From: Stromatinia cepivora
Taxonomy: Eukaryota; Ascomycota; Leotiomycetes; Helotiales; Sclerotiniaceae
Direction: 5' to 3'
Assembly (NCBI GenBank): GCA_014898415.1
Contig: RCTD01000015.1
Location: 1,054,001-1,118,000, forward strand
DNA: 64,000 bases
Every line of letters begins with the position of its first letter. Position 1 is the stretch's first letter. Both the position numbers and the translations under genes were made by a program. The notes under the pieces were generated by a model, which ran no database searches, was not told the origin of the DNA, and saw nothing but the letters and a program-made list of their open reading frames with translations. Positions 24,511 to 35,863 of the stretch are shown here, piece after piece.

Positions 24511-24813
24511 CTTGGGCGACAATATTAGTAAGAAGAATGAATTAAAATTCTGGTATTGTATTAAGAAATTGAATGAAGTTCGAAAGTAGAAAAGGTTAAC
24601 ATCGGTTCATTGTTTCCCCAGGATTTTTACCGAGGGGTAAAGCTGCGTTCGGGCCGGCAGCTTTCCGTCATTACATGTGACTTTGACATGGGTACGCGTC
24701 GCGATCGCGAATTTTGGTAAGAGCGTGTACAGTGGTTTTATTGATATTGATTGATATTGATAAATTACTATGCTTAGATCCATCCATGACAGCGACCTAC
24801 CACACAACACAAT
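24511..24813. promoter_or_regulatory. 303-bp divergent promoter shared by the dehydrogenase gene and TOF1
   Basis: Only 303 bases separate the two start codons, so both 5' leaders and promoters must fit here. The region contains an MluI cell-cycle box (24694-24699) within the GC-rich string ACGCGTCGCGATCGCGA. No obvious TATA box could be tied to either gene. Confidence 0.7.
24694..24699 (+). promoter_or_regulatory. MluI cell-cycle box (ACGCGT)
   Basis: ACGCGT is the core site of the MBF factor (Mbp1/Swi6-type), which drives G1/S genes in yeasts. It lies 115 bp before the TOF1 start codon, a sensible position for a replication gene. A six-base palindrome can occur by chance, so binding is an inference. 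Confidence 0.45.
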
Positions 24814-27800
24814 ATGGAGTTCTCAGGTGGTAAAAGAGATGTCGTAGATCCAGAAGTTAGAGCTTATGTGAATAGCTTGGTTACAGCTGTAAGTTATTTC
24901 AATTCTATTCTCTGAAAAAGTCCAAGAATTAGAACTAACTAAACCATTGATAGTTGGGAGGAAGCGGAGCAGATGAAGATGGTCGATACGTACTAGGAGA
25001 TGATGCATTAGCATGTTTACGAGATCTCAAGAAATGGTTGAAGCTCTACGATGAAAAAGCAAATCGATTAGATGTCGCAAGATGTCTCGCAGAATCCAAT
25101 TTAGTAGGAGGAGATCTTCTACAAATTCTCGCAGCATGGCCGGAGAATGCCACGGACGATCGATTAAAATCGAAGATTGCGTTGGCATGCCTGGAACTCT
25201 TGGTACCATTGACTTGGCCCTTGGAGAAGAATAAAGAAATGACTGTCAATCACCATCGACATGTACCATATTTGGAGATTGCGCAAGTGGGATATAAGAG
25301 GTCGATTCTTGGGTTTGACGGAGCGAGAATATTACATACTGCGGTCAGATGCGCGCTGCCGGCAATGGCGGAGGATATTGGGGACCGAAGTACAAGAGAT
25401 CAGGGCATTATTAAATTGCTTCTATACTTTCTGCGGAACATTGCCATGATTGCACCTCCACCAAATGGACAATATGAAGGTGATGAGGCAGAAATTTCGA
25501 GGTCCGCGACGATCGATGCTTTCGACTATCAAGATATATTCCATCTTCTTTTAACGGTATCTTCGACCATGGGAGAGGATTTCAATACCCAGGATGTTGT
25601 GATCATGGACGTTATCTTCCATTTGATTAAGGGAGTGGATGTCGAGAAATTATTCTTCAACGAAAAGGCAATGGATAATAGCAAGACGGATGAGCTAATC
25701 AGACTACGGAAGAAGGAGCAAGCAATGCTTCGAAGTTACCAAACAAATGCCCCTACGAGGCATAATCGATTCGGAACAATGGCTTGGATGCAACGAGATG
25801 ATGCAAAAATGACAACAATTTCTGGCCAGGCTGCTTTGCGAACCGGTAGAGGAGGACTGGACAAGATGGATAGCACTAAAAAGTTTAAGCCACCTAGGAG
25901 AGCAGTCAAAGGAGAAAGTGGACCGCTGGCCTTTGATAATCCGGTTCCTCTCAATGCATCAGCAACCAAAAATTTACGAGCATTTGTCGAAGAATTCCTC
26001 GATTCAGGTTTCAACCCACTCTTCACTCATATCAGAAAAGCAATTGATAGAGAAGCTGAAAGAGTTCTTGATTATCATCACCGACAATTTTTCTATCTCA
26101 TATCGTGGTTTCTTGAGGCCGAAAGAGTAAGGAGGAAAAACAAAAAACCTTCCAAAACTAAAGTGCCAGAAGAGGTGGATAGTTTTGCCCTCGTTGCTAG
26201 TGTTCTCAACCAAGAGATGTTCATTACGCTCAACAGGGCGATGGATTTCAATTTTGAGAACAAGAATTGGTATGATTTAAGTGCTGCCATGAAATGTTTC
26301 ACGCAAATTCTCCTCACGGTCCAAGAAATGGCGGATTCGCGTCTTGAAGATGATCAGGAGATTGCAGAAAATATTCTTGCTCGTATATTTTATGAAGACA
26401 CAACTCACGAACGAGTGGCGATGATTACTCGGACATACAAAGACCAAGGATTTGGTTATCTGGATTCTTGTACGGAGCTTACGCATAATTATATGCGTAT
26501 CCTGGAACAATACTCGAAGCAGAATGTGGACATGCAAGTAAGATCTCGAAGACGCACGCGGAAAAAGAAGAAGGCTGCGAGAGATGCAGGTGAGGACCAA
26601 GGTGATGACAATATAGTTGACGAGTCTGAGGGCGATGATGAGGAACGAGCACAAAAGGAATCTTCCGAGCGAAAGTTCGATTACAAACGCTTTGCAGCTA
26701 AATTTCTGTCACAAGGATGTATTGATACCTTTGTATCATTCGCGAAGTTCTATATTGATCTCAAACCGGCGCAATTAAAACGAGCTCATAGATTTTTCTA
26801 TCGGGTGGCTTTCAAGCAGGATATGAGTGTTATGTTGTTCAGAGTGGATATCATCCATTTGTTCTATACGATGATCAAAGGTCCAGGGGGACTAGATCCT
26901 CAGTCTCCCCCTTACAAAGAATGGGACGAAATGGTAAAGCAACTTTTGAAGAAATGCACCAGGAAAATTGAAGAACGACCGGAACTTGTAGTGGAAATGC
27001 TGTTTTCTAAAACCAACAGCACTGCGCATTTCATCGAGTACGGCTATGCAAGGCAGACAATAGCAACCAAGCCCAGAGCTGCGGCGGAACTAGAAGTTAA
27101 GGGCGGATTGGAATGGGAAGATCAAATCGGTGTTGCTGTTGGAGCCTTGCTTGATAGGAATGAGGCCGATCATATTGAATGGGTCAAATCACAATTATCT
27201 TCTGCGGAGAGTGAAAGGAGGAGTTGGGAGGCGGCGAATCAGGCTTTGCAATCCGTGGAGAAAGACCCATTTGCGGAGGATGAAGAGGCCCCTGCCGCGG
27301 AGGTCGAACCTCCAAAGGCTCCTACTATTCGTATGTATAAGTGTTTATCCAACCTTGTTCGTGTCTTGCTAACATGAATGCAGTTCTCAGACCAGATAAT
27401 GATGATCGTAAAACTGCCATGTTTAAAAATGGTTATCTGCGCCTGTTAATGAAGCTTGTCGGACTCACAAATTTTGGAGCTGCTGATGATCCTGATACTA
27501 CCTGGATTGTCCCGTCGGCAAAGTCTGCAGATCAAATCAAAGAAGCCCTTGATTTAATTAAAAAATTCGAGTTCGCCCCACCAACGTTTGACGATGATAA
27601 AGGAGCACTTGATCAAATCAGGAGAGTATCTGCTGGCATGAATAGGAAACGTGCAGCATTTGATGATGAATCAGATGACGGCATTGACGACGATGAGGAG
27701 GAACTACTTTTCGAACCTGGTGGGCCCACAGCAATGAAGAAATCTGATGCACTAAAAGCTCTAAAGAAAAATCGAAGAAGACGCAGGAGTGGGGGGGGCG

Positions 27801-28420
27801 AAGAACCCGAAAGTTGCGGGCTAACGAATGAACAAATAGAAGCACGTGCAGCAACTAGGAGAGCAAGGGAGTTAGAGAAAAACCGCAAGATTAAGAGTGA
27901 ATTATATGTTCGTGATAGTGATGAGGATGACGAGGAAAATGATCGAATTTTTTTCGAGGCGGAGGAGAGATTGAGACAACAGAATAAAATTAATATTATG
28001 AAGGAGTTGTTGGGGGTTGGCCAGCAGAGGGAAAATGGGAAGAAGAGTATGGCGGGTGCGTTGGATGGAGAGGGAGAGGGAGAGAGGGATAGTGATGAGG
28101 ATTTGATTATGACGGGGAGTAAGAGGAGGGCGAGCAGTTCTATTTCGTTGGATAGTGATGAGGAGGTCGAGGGTGTAGGTGTTGATGATGCCGAGACGGA
28201 AGAGGAGGAGGCACAGAAGACGGATACGCCGATTTCAAGTCCGCATCGATCCACGCAACCGAAGAGACGAAAAGTTTTAAGTGATGACGATGATGAACCG
28301 TTGACAAAAGCGGCAATGGAGATAGATGATGAGGATGAAGAGAATATCGTACCAGTGGCGAACCCAAGGAGACCGAGAGTTAGAGCGGGCTTTATTATGG
28401 ATAGTAGTGATGAGGAATGA
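24814..28420 (+). CDS. TOF1: Topoisomerase 1-associated factor 1 (Tof1/Timeless/Swi1 family), 1162 aa, 3 exons
   Basis: Exons are 24814-24888, 24954-27330 and 27384-28420; introns are 65 and 53 bp, both GT-AG, and the total is exactly 1163 codons. The start [10 protein letters not shown] continues across intron 1 into [29 protein letters not shown], the Timeless N-terminal region, which extends over roughly residues 30-330 and includes [20 protein letters not shown] and [14 protein letters not shown] Lys/Arg cluster near residue 560 may be a nuclear signal. The C-terminal third carries acidic runs and the [14 protein letters not shown] motif followed by [15 protein letters not shown], as in fungal Tof1. 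In yeast the protein forms the fork protection complex with Csm3, slowing forks at barriers and supporting the S-phase checkpoint and cohesion. The length is normal for the family and no key break is seen. Confidence 0.95.
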
Positions 28421-29520
28421 TTGGGTTGGGTTATATGGACTGTTGCGTGGATTAATGGATACCATCGGCGTTGAGACTTGGGTATTGCATTATTGGGCAC
28501 TATGATATGAGAATAGATACTTTAGGCTTATGAAGAGTATTATGATGACTGGTCAAATTTTTCAGAAGTTGGTCTTTGTTGAATATGAAAACGCCATGTG
28601 TGGAATGGTGCTCTTCTCCGGGCTTAGAGAGGTGCTTACAAGTTTTGGAGTTTTTTGGTACTTCGTAGGTGCTGCATCCTTATCTTTTTGCTTGAACATT
28701 TCTTAACGCAACCGTGACATCAGCGGTTAGTCAGTTCATCCCGTCAAGATAGATCGACGGGAGAAGCTCCAAATGGAATTGTATCTCGCGTGTTGATTGA
28801 TGGGGAACCATATTTTCCTCATAATCTATTCTGTCTACAACTAGAATATTGCAAACCGCATTCTCGTCATGGACGAAGAGGATACACTCATTTTATAGTG
28901 GCCTAGAGAAATAGAGTGGGAGACTCTCCTGTTAGTTTCGGATGGAGCACTCCATAGATCTCTTTTCAGATTCGCTTCTCGGATTGGATTCTAGAGCGGG
29001 GTTCGTGGGGCGTCGCATTTGAGCAGTGTGATTTCACTACACGATTTTTCCTTTCCCTTCATCAAATTAGTCTTTAGCGCCGCAGTAGAGCTCAAGCTTG
29101 CACTTGAATCCGCAGTGAATTTCCAAATAAAATTTTGGGACCCTCATAGCTGTAGGTTCTCCTACCGTGAAACTGATCAATCATATCATCAATAGTTCGT
29201 TGGCCATCCCCTGCATCTAAGGAATCACGCTCCCTAGTAAGCGAAATATTACTTCATCTCATGTAGCTCCCCTGATACTTCACTTCCTTCCCAGCATGCA
29301 TATACAAACGGGCTTTTATGATTGGGATAATTGATACGACTTCCAACGATGGACTTCACTTCAAATCTTCAAGAAAAGTTCTTAAATTTTCACCCCCAAT
29401 CGAGCCATAGCCGAATCAGCTATTGGGGCCGGAAAAAAATTGCTGGTTTCTTGAACCTATGAGGATACTGCTATCGAATAGAAGCAGTTCATTCCTAACT
29501 CACTTCATGCATTTCTTTCT
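28421..29520. other. 3' flank of TOF1 up to the AT-rich boundary
   Basis: Normal-composition DNA with no convincing gene, containing the presumed TOF1 3' untranslated region. At about 29520 the composition changes abruptly to AT-rich, marking the right edge of the gene island. Confidence 0.6.
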
Positions 29521-31215
29521 ACCTCTTTCACAATATTAATATTAAAGAGAAGATATTTATTGTATAAAAATATATAAAATCATTAAATCTGGAAAAAGCA
29601 AAACTAATAGAAATTTGAAATAAATTAATAAAAAAAAGATCGAAGAATAATAAAAAAGATTTACTTCAACGATTTTATATTAGCGATATAATTATATTCA
29701 ATATCAGGAATATTAAATAATTATAATTCAAAAAAAAGTTCTTTGATGGTTTTATAAACTCTTTTATTATTATCAATATTATAAATAATAAATAAGTATA
29801 TAAATTAGTATTTCTATTATTATATAAGATATATAATATCTTTTATATTTCATTATTCAAATTATAGTTCAAATATAAAAATACTATTGATCTTTTATCT
29901 CCTAAAGAAATTAAAAGATATATAAAATATGAAATCGAAAAAATACTAATTTATAGAAAAAAAGAATAAAGAATATAATATCTAATATAATAGAAATATT
30001 ATTAATTAACAAAAGATATATAAAAAGTTTTATGAAATTTAATATATATTAAAAAATATTTGGAAAATTACAAAAAGGAAAATATATCATCAATATAACA
30101 ATAACAAAAAACTATGAAATAGTTCAATCGAGGTACATTACAAAGATAAAAAAGATTTATATTTGTATTCTATAATATCTATATTTAAAAAACCTTTATT
30201 CAATTTATTTACTTTTATATATCATTAAAAATTTATTATCTTTATTTTATTATCTAATATTCGTATCTTTTTTATTTTTATATCTCTTCCTTCAACATTC
30301 TATTTTCATTTATATTATCTAAATCCTTATCAATATCTAGTTTTATTAATTAATAGAATATTCGCCGAATATATTCTTTAATAATAATATTCTAATGAAT
30401 AATTTTTAGAATTATTGTAAAAATAAATACAAAGAAAAATTTATTTATACTTTATAATCCAGATTCAAAAAATTTAATGATATTTAATTATCGGTTAATA
30501 AAATCCAATTTATTATATTCATTATATTAATCCAAAAGCTTTTTCGTCAATTGATTATACTTATTTAGGATAAAATTTATTTTATTATTATTGAAGCCCT
30601 TCAAAAAATCGAAATCTTCAATCTTGATTATTATCTTCTTTATTACAGATATTATTAGTTTTATTGGAACTATAAATATTTCCTGATGTTTGATTGATAA
30701 TATTATATTTACCCTTGGAGCTAGAATCAATATATTAAAAATCGTCGAAAATAAAAGAGGTATAGAAACTACAAAGATTTTTCCTCTCTTAAAGCTTAAT
30801 AATTTCGTATCAAATTATTCCAAATCCTTATCGTTATCATCAAAAGATTCAAATAATTCTAATACTTTCTTTTTAACAGAAATCGATTTGAAAAGTTTTT
30901 CGGTAAATCTTATTTTGATTACCGGAAATACAGAAATCTACAACTTTTTCGTTAATATATCGTTAATACTTTAAGGATTTTTATTTTTATTTTTAACTAC
31001 CTTTCGATTTGTTAATTTCATTAATAAAACACAAATAGATTTCGATGATTTAAATCGAATCGAAGAAATCTTAGAGATCTTTTCTTTATTTTCTTTATTG
31101 ATGATATCTTTCAATTTATTTATAGGTTTTTGATATAATTACAAAAATATTAATAAAAAAGATAATAAATTATACTAAATATATCAATAAAATAATATTA
31201 TAGATTTATATATAT
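29521..31215. other. AT-rich relic sequence, unassigned
   Basis: Very AT-rich DNA with short frames only (67 codons minus at 30527-30730; 94 codons plus at 30690-30974). Neither has a recognisable motif. Probably worn-out transposon sequence, judged by composition and position between transposon-rich DNA and the gene island. Confidence 0.45.
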
Positions 31216-31507
31216 TGTGAGAAAGTTGGGATATCAAGGCCTAACACGTAGCTAGTTCGTAGTCATATGATCACATAACTCTTCGTAATTAAATATAAGA
31301 AAGGACTCTACTCCCCTCTCCTTGAAAAAAATCAATCGTTTTTCCACTAATCTTTTTGTACTCCATTTATACACAACCCAAACCATTATCTAAACCTACT
31401 AGTTTTACTACTTGAAACCTCTACAATATAATCTGATCAATTCCAATTCCCATTTCCCCTCACAACGTGCTATCGGGACGCACGTATCTCGACCTACCTC
31501 TTTCACA
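31216..31507 (+). repeat. Solo family-Y LTR (292 bp), little RIP damage
   Basis: It begins TGTGAGAAAGTTGGG and ends CCTCTTTCACA, matching the LTRs of the complete family-Y copy, with no internal region on either side. A direct repeat ATAT flanks it (31212-31215 and 31508-31511), though this is weak in AT-rich DNA. It probably arose by recombination between two LTRs. It keeps more C and G than the LTRs of the full copies. Confidence 0.9.
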
Positions 31508-31582
31508 ATATCTCTATCAATTTTATCAATTTCTTTATTTATATATTCAAAATCAATATAATTTCCTTTATATTATAATATA

Positions 31583-31640
31583 ATTATATTAAATTATATT
31601 AAATTATATTAAATTATATTAAATTATATTAAATTATATT
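31583..31640 (+). repeat. Tandem repeat, 10-bp unit AAATTATATT
   Basis: Five exact units lie at 31591-31640, with a sixth partial unit before them. The repeat lies 80 bp to the right of the solo LTR in AT-rich DNA. Confidence 0.95.
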
Positions 31641-32114
31641 TCTTTTATTTGTAAAGAAAAACCTTTACTTTTTATATAAATTTAATTTATCGATCTTTTA
31701 ATTTCTTTAAAAGTATAATTTCCTTAAGCGAATCAATTTCGATTATTTATTATTTGTAATACAATTGTAATAATCGATTTATCGAAAGATTAATTTCCTT
31801 TAATAGTATTATATAGAATTTCTTCTTTCGGGTATATTCGATATATATAAAATCTGATCCTTTTAGAAAAAAGCATTCTTTGTTTATTATTTCACTTTCA
31901 AATAAGAATTTTGTATTATTATAATAAATTATATACTTAATATAATAAAGATATACAAAATATATAAATTGTAAAGATATATAAATCGAATATATTATCA
32001 ATTCGGGAAATAATTAAGATATATCGAAGGAAATAAAAACGATTTTAAAATATGATATTATATTTACAACGAAAAGTTATAAAAGACTCAAAATAGAATC
32101 CCAAAATATTTATA
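31641..32114. other. AT-rich relic between solo LTR and element X1
   Basis: It contains an 83-codon open frame on the minus strand (31750-32001) rich in Ile, Tyr and Lys, without a recognisable motif. Nothing else can be assigned. Confidence 0.4.
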
Positions 32115-32119
32115 TAATC

Positions 32120-32401
32120 TGTCACGAATCGTGAACCACAGGAGGCTAACCACGTGATACCTCTTATCTCCCATATCAATTTATGAGCTGATCATCCGTA
32201 CATATACATTACGAATTATACGATTTAATATAGTAAAATGGTAATCCTAATAATATATATATACAACCCTACAGTTTACAAATGGATATTTATGTATATA
32301 TATCTAATTGCTCCTTATGAGTTATAATTCTTCAATTGTAAATTCTAAAGAATATAATTGATTTTATTTATTCAATTCTACTATAGTTTTTATACATTAT
32401 A
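32120..32401 (+). repeat. 5' LTR of X1 (282 bp)
   Basis: It begins TGTCACGAATCGTGAACCAC. Its start is nearly unmutated while its 3' half is RIP-affected: the expected GTGCGTCACA end reads ATACATTATA. It aligns over its full length with 50209-50490 and 58817-59098. Confidence 0.93.
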
Positions 32402-32864
32402 TTATCTACAATTCATTTATAAATATCCGATCATCTAATAGCCTCTTAAATAATATTTCATTTTAATAATATTTTCTTAAATAAACTTTTACAAATATTA
32501 TACTTAGAAGAAGAAAATCTATTCCGATCTAATCAATGAAGATATAAACATCTTTAAAAGTGTATTATCACTTTTATAATACAACGAACTCCTTCTTTTA
32601 TATGCTCCGAACCTTCGAAAGTATATTCTGAGGAACCCTCTCCTTCTTCTCAATTATTTTAATAATTCTTCGAAGAAAATATAAATACAGGATTAGATAA
32701 TATTACTATTAAAAGAAAGAAAACTGATAAAAAGAAAATTCCAATATATAAAATCGATATTCCCAGCAATTCAATTGCTTCTTCCAAACCATTATTATAA
32801 TTACAAAATCTTTATATAATAATTATAAATTTGAAAAAGGAAAATCGATAATTGAAAGTTATAA
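32402..32864 (+). other. X1 leader before the Y2 insertion
   Basis: The sequence aligns with 50491-50950 of X2 and continues, across the Y2 insertion, at 44081. No gene is expected here; it is the untranslated region between the LTR and gag. No tRNA primer-binding site could be named after the LTR. Confidence 0.8.
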
Positions 32865-33155
32865 TGTGAGAAAGTTGGGATATCAAGGCCTAACACGTAG
32901 CTAATTCGTAGTTATATAATCATATGACTCTTTGTAATTAGATATAAGAGAGGGCTCTATTCCCTTTTCCTTAAAAAAAATCAATTGTTTTCTATTAATC
33001 TTTTTGTACCCCATTTGTGTACAATTCAAATCATTATCTAAATCTACTAATTTTATTATTTGAAGTCTTTATAATGTAATCTGATCAATTCCAATTCCTA
33101 TTTCCCTTTACAATATATTATCAAGATGCATATATCTCGATCTATCTTCTTCACA
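32865..33155 (+). repeat. 5' LTR of Y2 (291 bp)
   Basis: It runs from TGTGAGAAAGTTGGG to TTCTTCACA. It has the same length as the 3' LTR at 43790-44080 and the LTR at 7885-8175; the copies differ mainly by transitions. Confidence 0.95.
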
Positions 33156-33739
33156 ATGATGATCTATGCCGAATTCGAATTATATAGTTTATATTATATA
33201 AATATATCTACAAGGAAACCATAATTGAAAAGAAAGTAGAATTAATAGTTTGTAGATGAAGGGGATGGAATTGATCTTAAAAGGATAATCCTTTCAAAAA
33301 TATAGAATTGCTAAACTCTAAATAAGAAAGTTTTGATTATCGAAGCTTCTTTATTCGTACTTATTTATTATATCGAAGATAAATCATTTTTCAGCAAAAT
33401 TATTATTCTATTTTCCATATTGAAAGGAATATATCAATAAAGGTCTTATTCGAGGATACAATTAGTAATATCAAGAATATATTAGAACTCCAAATATAAT
33501 GGAGTCCTTATTTGTAAACGAATCATTTATCTTTGTAAACAAGAAAACTCCAATCTCGAAGACGATTTTGATTAAATGTGATCAATTATATTAAAGGACC
33601 TTAAACGCTTTATATATTTTTAGAGCTATTTGAATACCTAAATATATATTGGAGCAATAAAAAGGATTGGGTATAATATACTAAATTATTATTCTTGATA
33701 TCAACAATCAAAAATTTAAGATATATCTTAAAAAACTTT

Positions 33740-35860
33740 TAGCTAAGGGATTTGAAATTTATATATTTCTTTAGAAGAAGGAAAACCCTGGGAAGAATTA
33801 TATATATCTTTTTCTTTCTTTTGGAGATTTATCAAAAGAAAACTATAAATACTGAAAGCTATCGAGAACTAAATATTGAATTAGATTTTAATGAATCAGA
33901 TATTTTTCAATCAAGTTACAATAATATAATGAATAATTTTGATCTATTTATGAGATTGAATCTCCTGTAAGATATTCTTTAAGGATTAGAGGATAGTATT
34001 ATTATTTCAATTATCGATCCTTTTGAATCTATTAAAGAATTTTCTATTGATAATAATGGAAATCCTATTAAAAAAGAAGAAAAAACAAAAAAAACCAAAA
34101 AAGAAAAAGAATTAAATCAACAATAACAAAATCCATCAAAAATTCTATTTACTATTTATATTAAGGATTATATATATATGTTCTCTATTATGTTATATAC
34201 TAGAAATACTATTGCCTTTATTTTCAATAGGATCGATATATTTGACTTCTTTATAATTTAGAATGCCTTACAAATTGATTATGGTATATCTGATAAGGAA
34301 ATACAAATTCGATTTCCTTAATATTACAATTATATCATTACTATCCAAATCAAATTTATATTGGAATATAATCTTATTAGATATAATTAGAAAGAAGGAT
34401 TGAAACCAATATTACTCCGATATTTTTGCGATTACAATATTTAGCAAATAATAGACATCCGAGATTTTTTTGATCAATTTGTTGATAATTAATATAACAA
34501 AAATAAAAAGGATTATAATATAAATTCAATAATAATAAAAGATTATATTATCAAATTCGTATTTTCGGTTATTCAATTCATTGATAATTATATAATCATC
34601 AAATTCGAAACTAGAAAAATGTTCCTATATAATCTATATATTCAAATAGGAAAGAAGATTGTTAAATAGCTTAAAATTGATTTCGATAATCCTGTTTCTA
34701 TAAATTTCAAGAGAATAATAAATGAAACCTATAAATAATACTTTTCTAAAGATTCTATCGCCCGAATTTACGAAAGATTTAAATCTCATTAGATTATTGT
34801 TTCTTAGATTATATATAAATATATAAAAACCCTATTTGTCTTTAATACCAATACAAAGTTTTATTCTTAAGGATGAAAGATAGAGAATATTATAAATGAA
34901 ATCATTAATTTCTTGGATAAATTCAATATGAATTATTTAAAGGCAAGAATCAAAGGTACAAAAGATTCGAAGTTATCCTTCTCGTTATTACAATATCAAA
35001 TTATTTATCGAGAAGACAATACGAGATACAATGATTATCTCATTCAGGATGAACAAAAGGGAATTCTTCTTGATATAAATAAAGTTTATAAAAAGGATTA
35101 TTTTTGTTATTATTGTTTTGAAAAATCTTCTTACAATAATGATTATATTATAAAACAAAATTGTCCTAAAAAGATCGATAATATTAATATTAGATTATAT
35201 CATTATAACGAATACAGAATCTTTATATTTGATCCCAAAGGATATCCTAATCTTTCCTCAATTTTTAGATAAAAGGATTCCTTAGAAAACTATCAGATTG
35301 AAATATATACAAAAACTTATAGGTTTGATTAATAAAAGAAACGATTAAAGAAATCTAATATTAAAGATGGCTCGCTGAATCTTGGAGTCTTTAATATTGA
35401 AATCGTGAAGAATATATTTGTAAATAATATTAATTATCGAGAAAAGGAAATTATCAATGTCAATATAGTTATTTAATCTAAAGAAACTTTAAAATTATAA
35501 AACTGATTATCCCAAAAATCCAAATCGGTAGGATGGAGCAAAATTGATAAATCCCAAAAATCGTTAAGCACTTTTTGAAAGATATTATTTAAAATAATAA
35601 ATCAAATTGAAAGGGAAAGGTTAAAGAAAGAATTCTTTAATAAAGATGAAATTATAGATATTAATGAAAGCGAAAAAGATGAAGCAAAAGAATCTTAGGG
35701 AGGGAAGAATCTTTTTGAATTTGATAAGAATGGTATAATACAAGAGAATAGAACATTCAATTTTTATATTAAATCCTCAAGAATAAAGAAGCAAGCATTA
35801 ATCATTGCTTATATTATAGAATCCCCAACAGAAATTTTAGAATAGATTTGCAGAATCGAA
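33740..35860 (+). pseudogene. Degenerate gag region of Y2
   Basis: This is the stretch between the 5' leader and the protease, where gag is expected. Several plus-strand frames are open in part (33752-33970, 34913-35272). The second has a CYYC followed at a distance by further Cys and His (about 35103-35200), which may be a worn zinc-knuckle-like segment. Stops are frequent. The assignment rests mainly on position. Confidence 0.5.
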
Positions 35861-35863
35861 ATC

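Noticed and set aside
27613..28500. Minus-strand frame of 295 codons, Ser-rich
   Set aside because: It is the antisense of the acidic, Asp/Glu-rich end of TOF1; GAT/GAG/GAA codons read as Ser/Phe/Leu codons on the other strand without stops.
31583..31640. CRISPR-like array
   Set aside because: Short contiguous 10-bp units without spacers in a eukaryotic genome; a simple tandem repeat.
32865..33155. X1 ending at the family-Y LTR, making two independent neighbouring elements
   Set aside because: The sequence of X1 continues at 44081 exactly as in X2, and the outer TAATC duplication joins 32120 with 59279.
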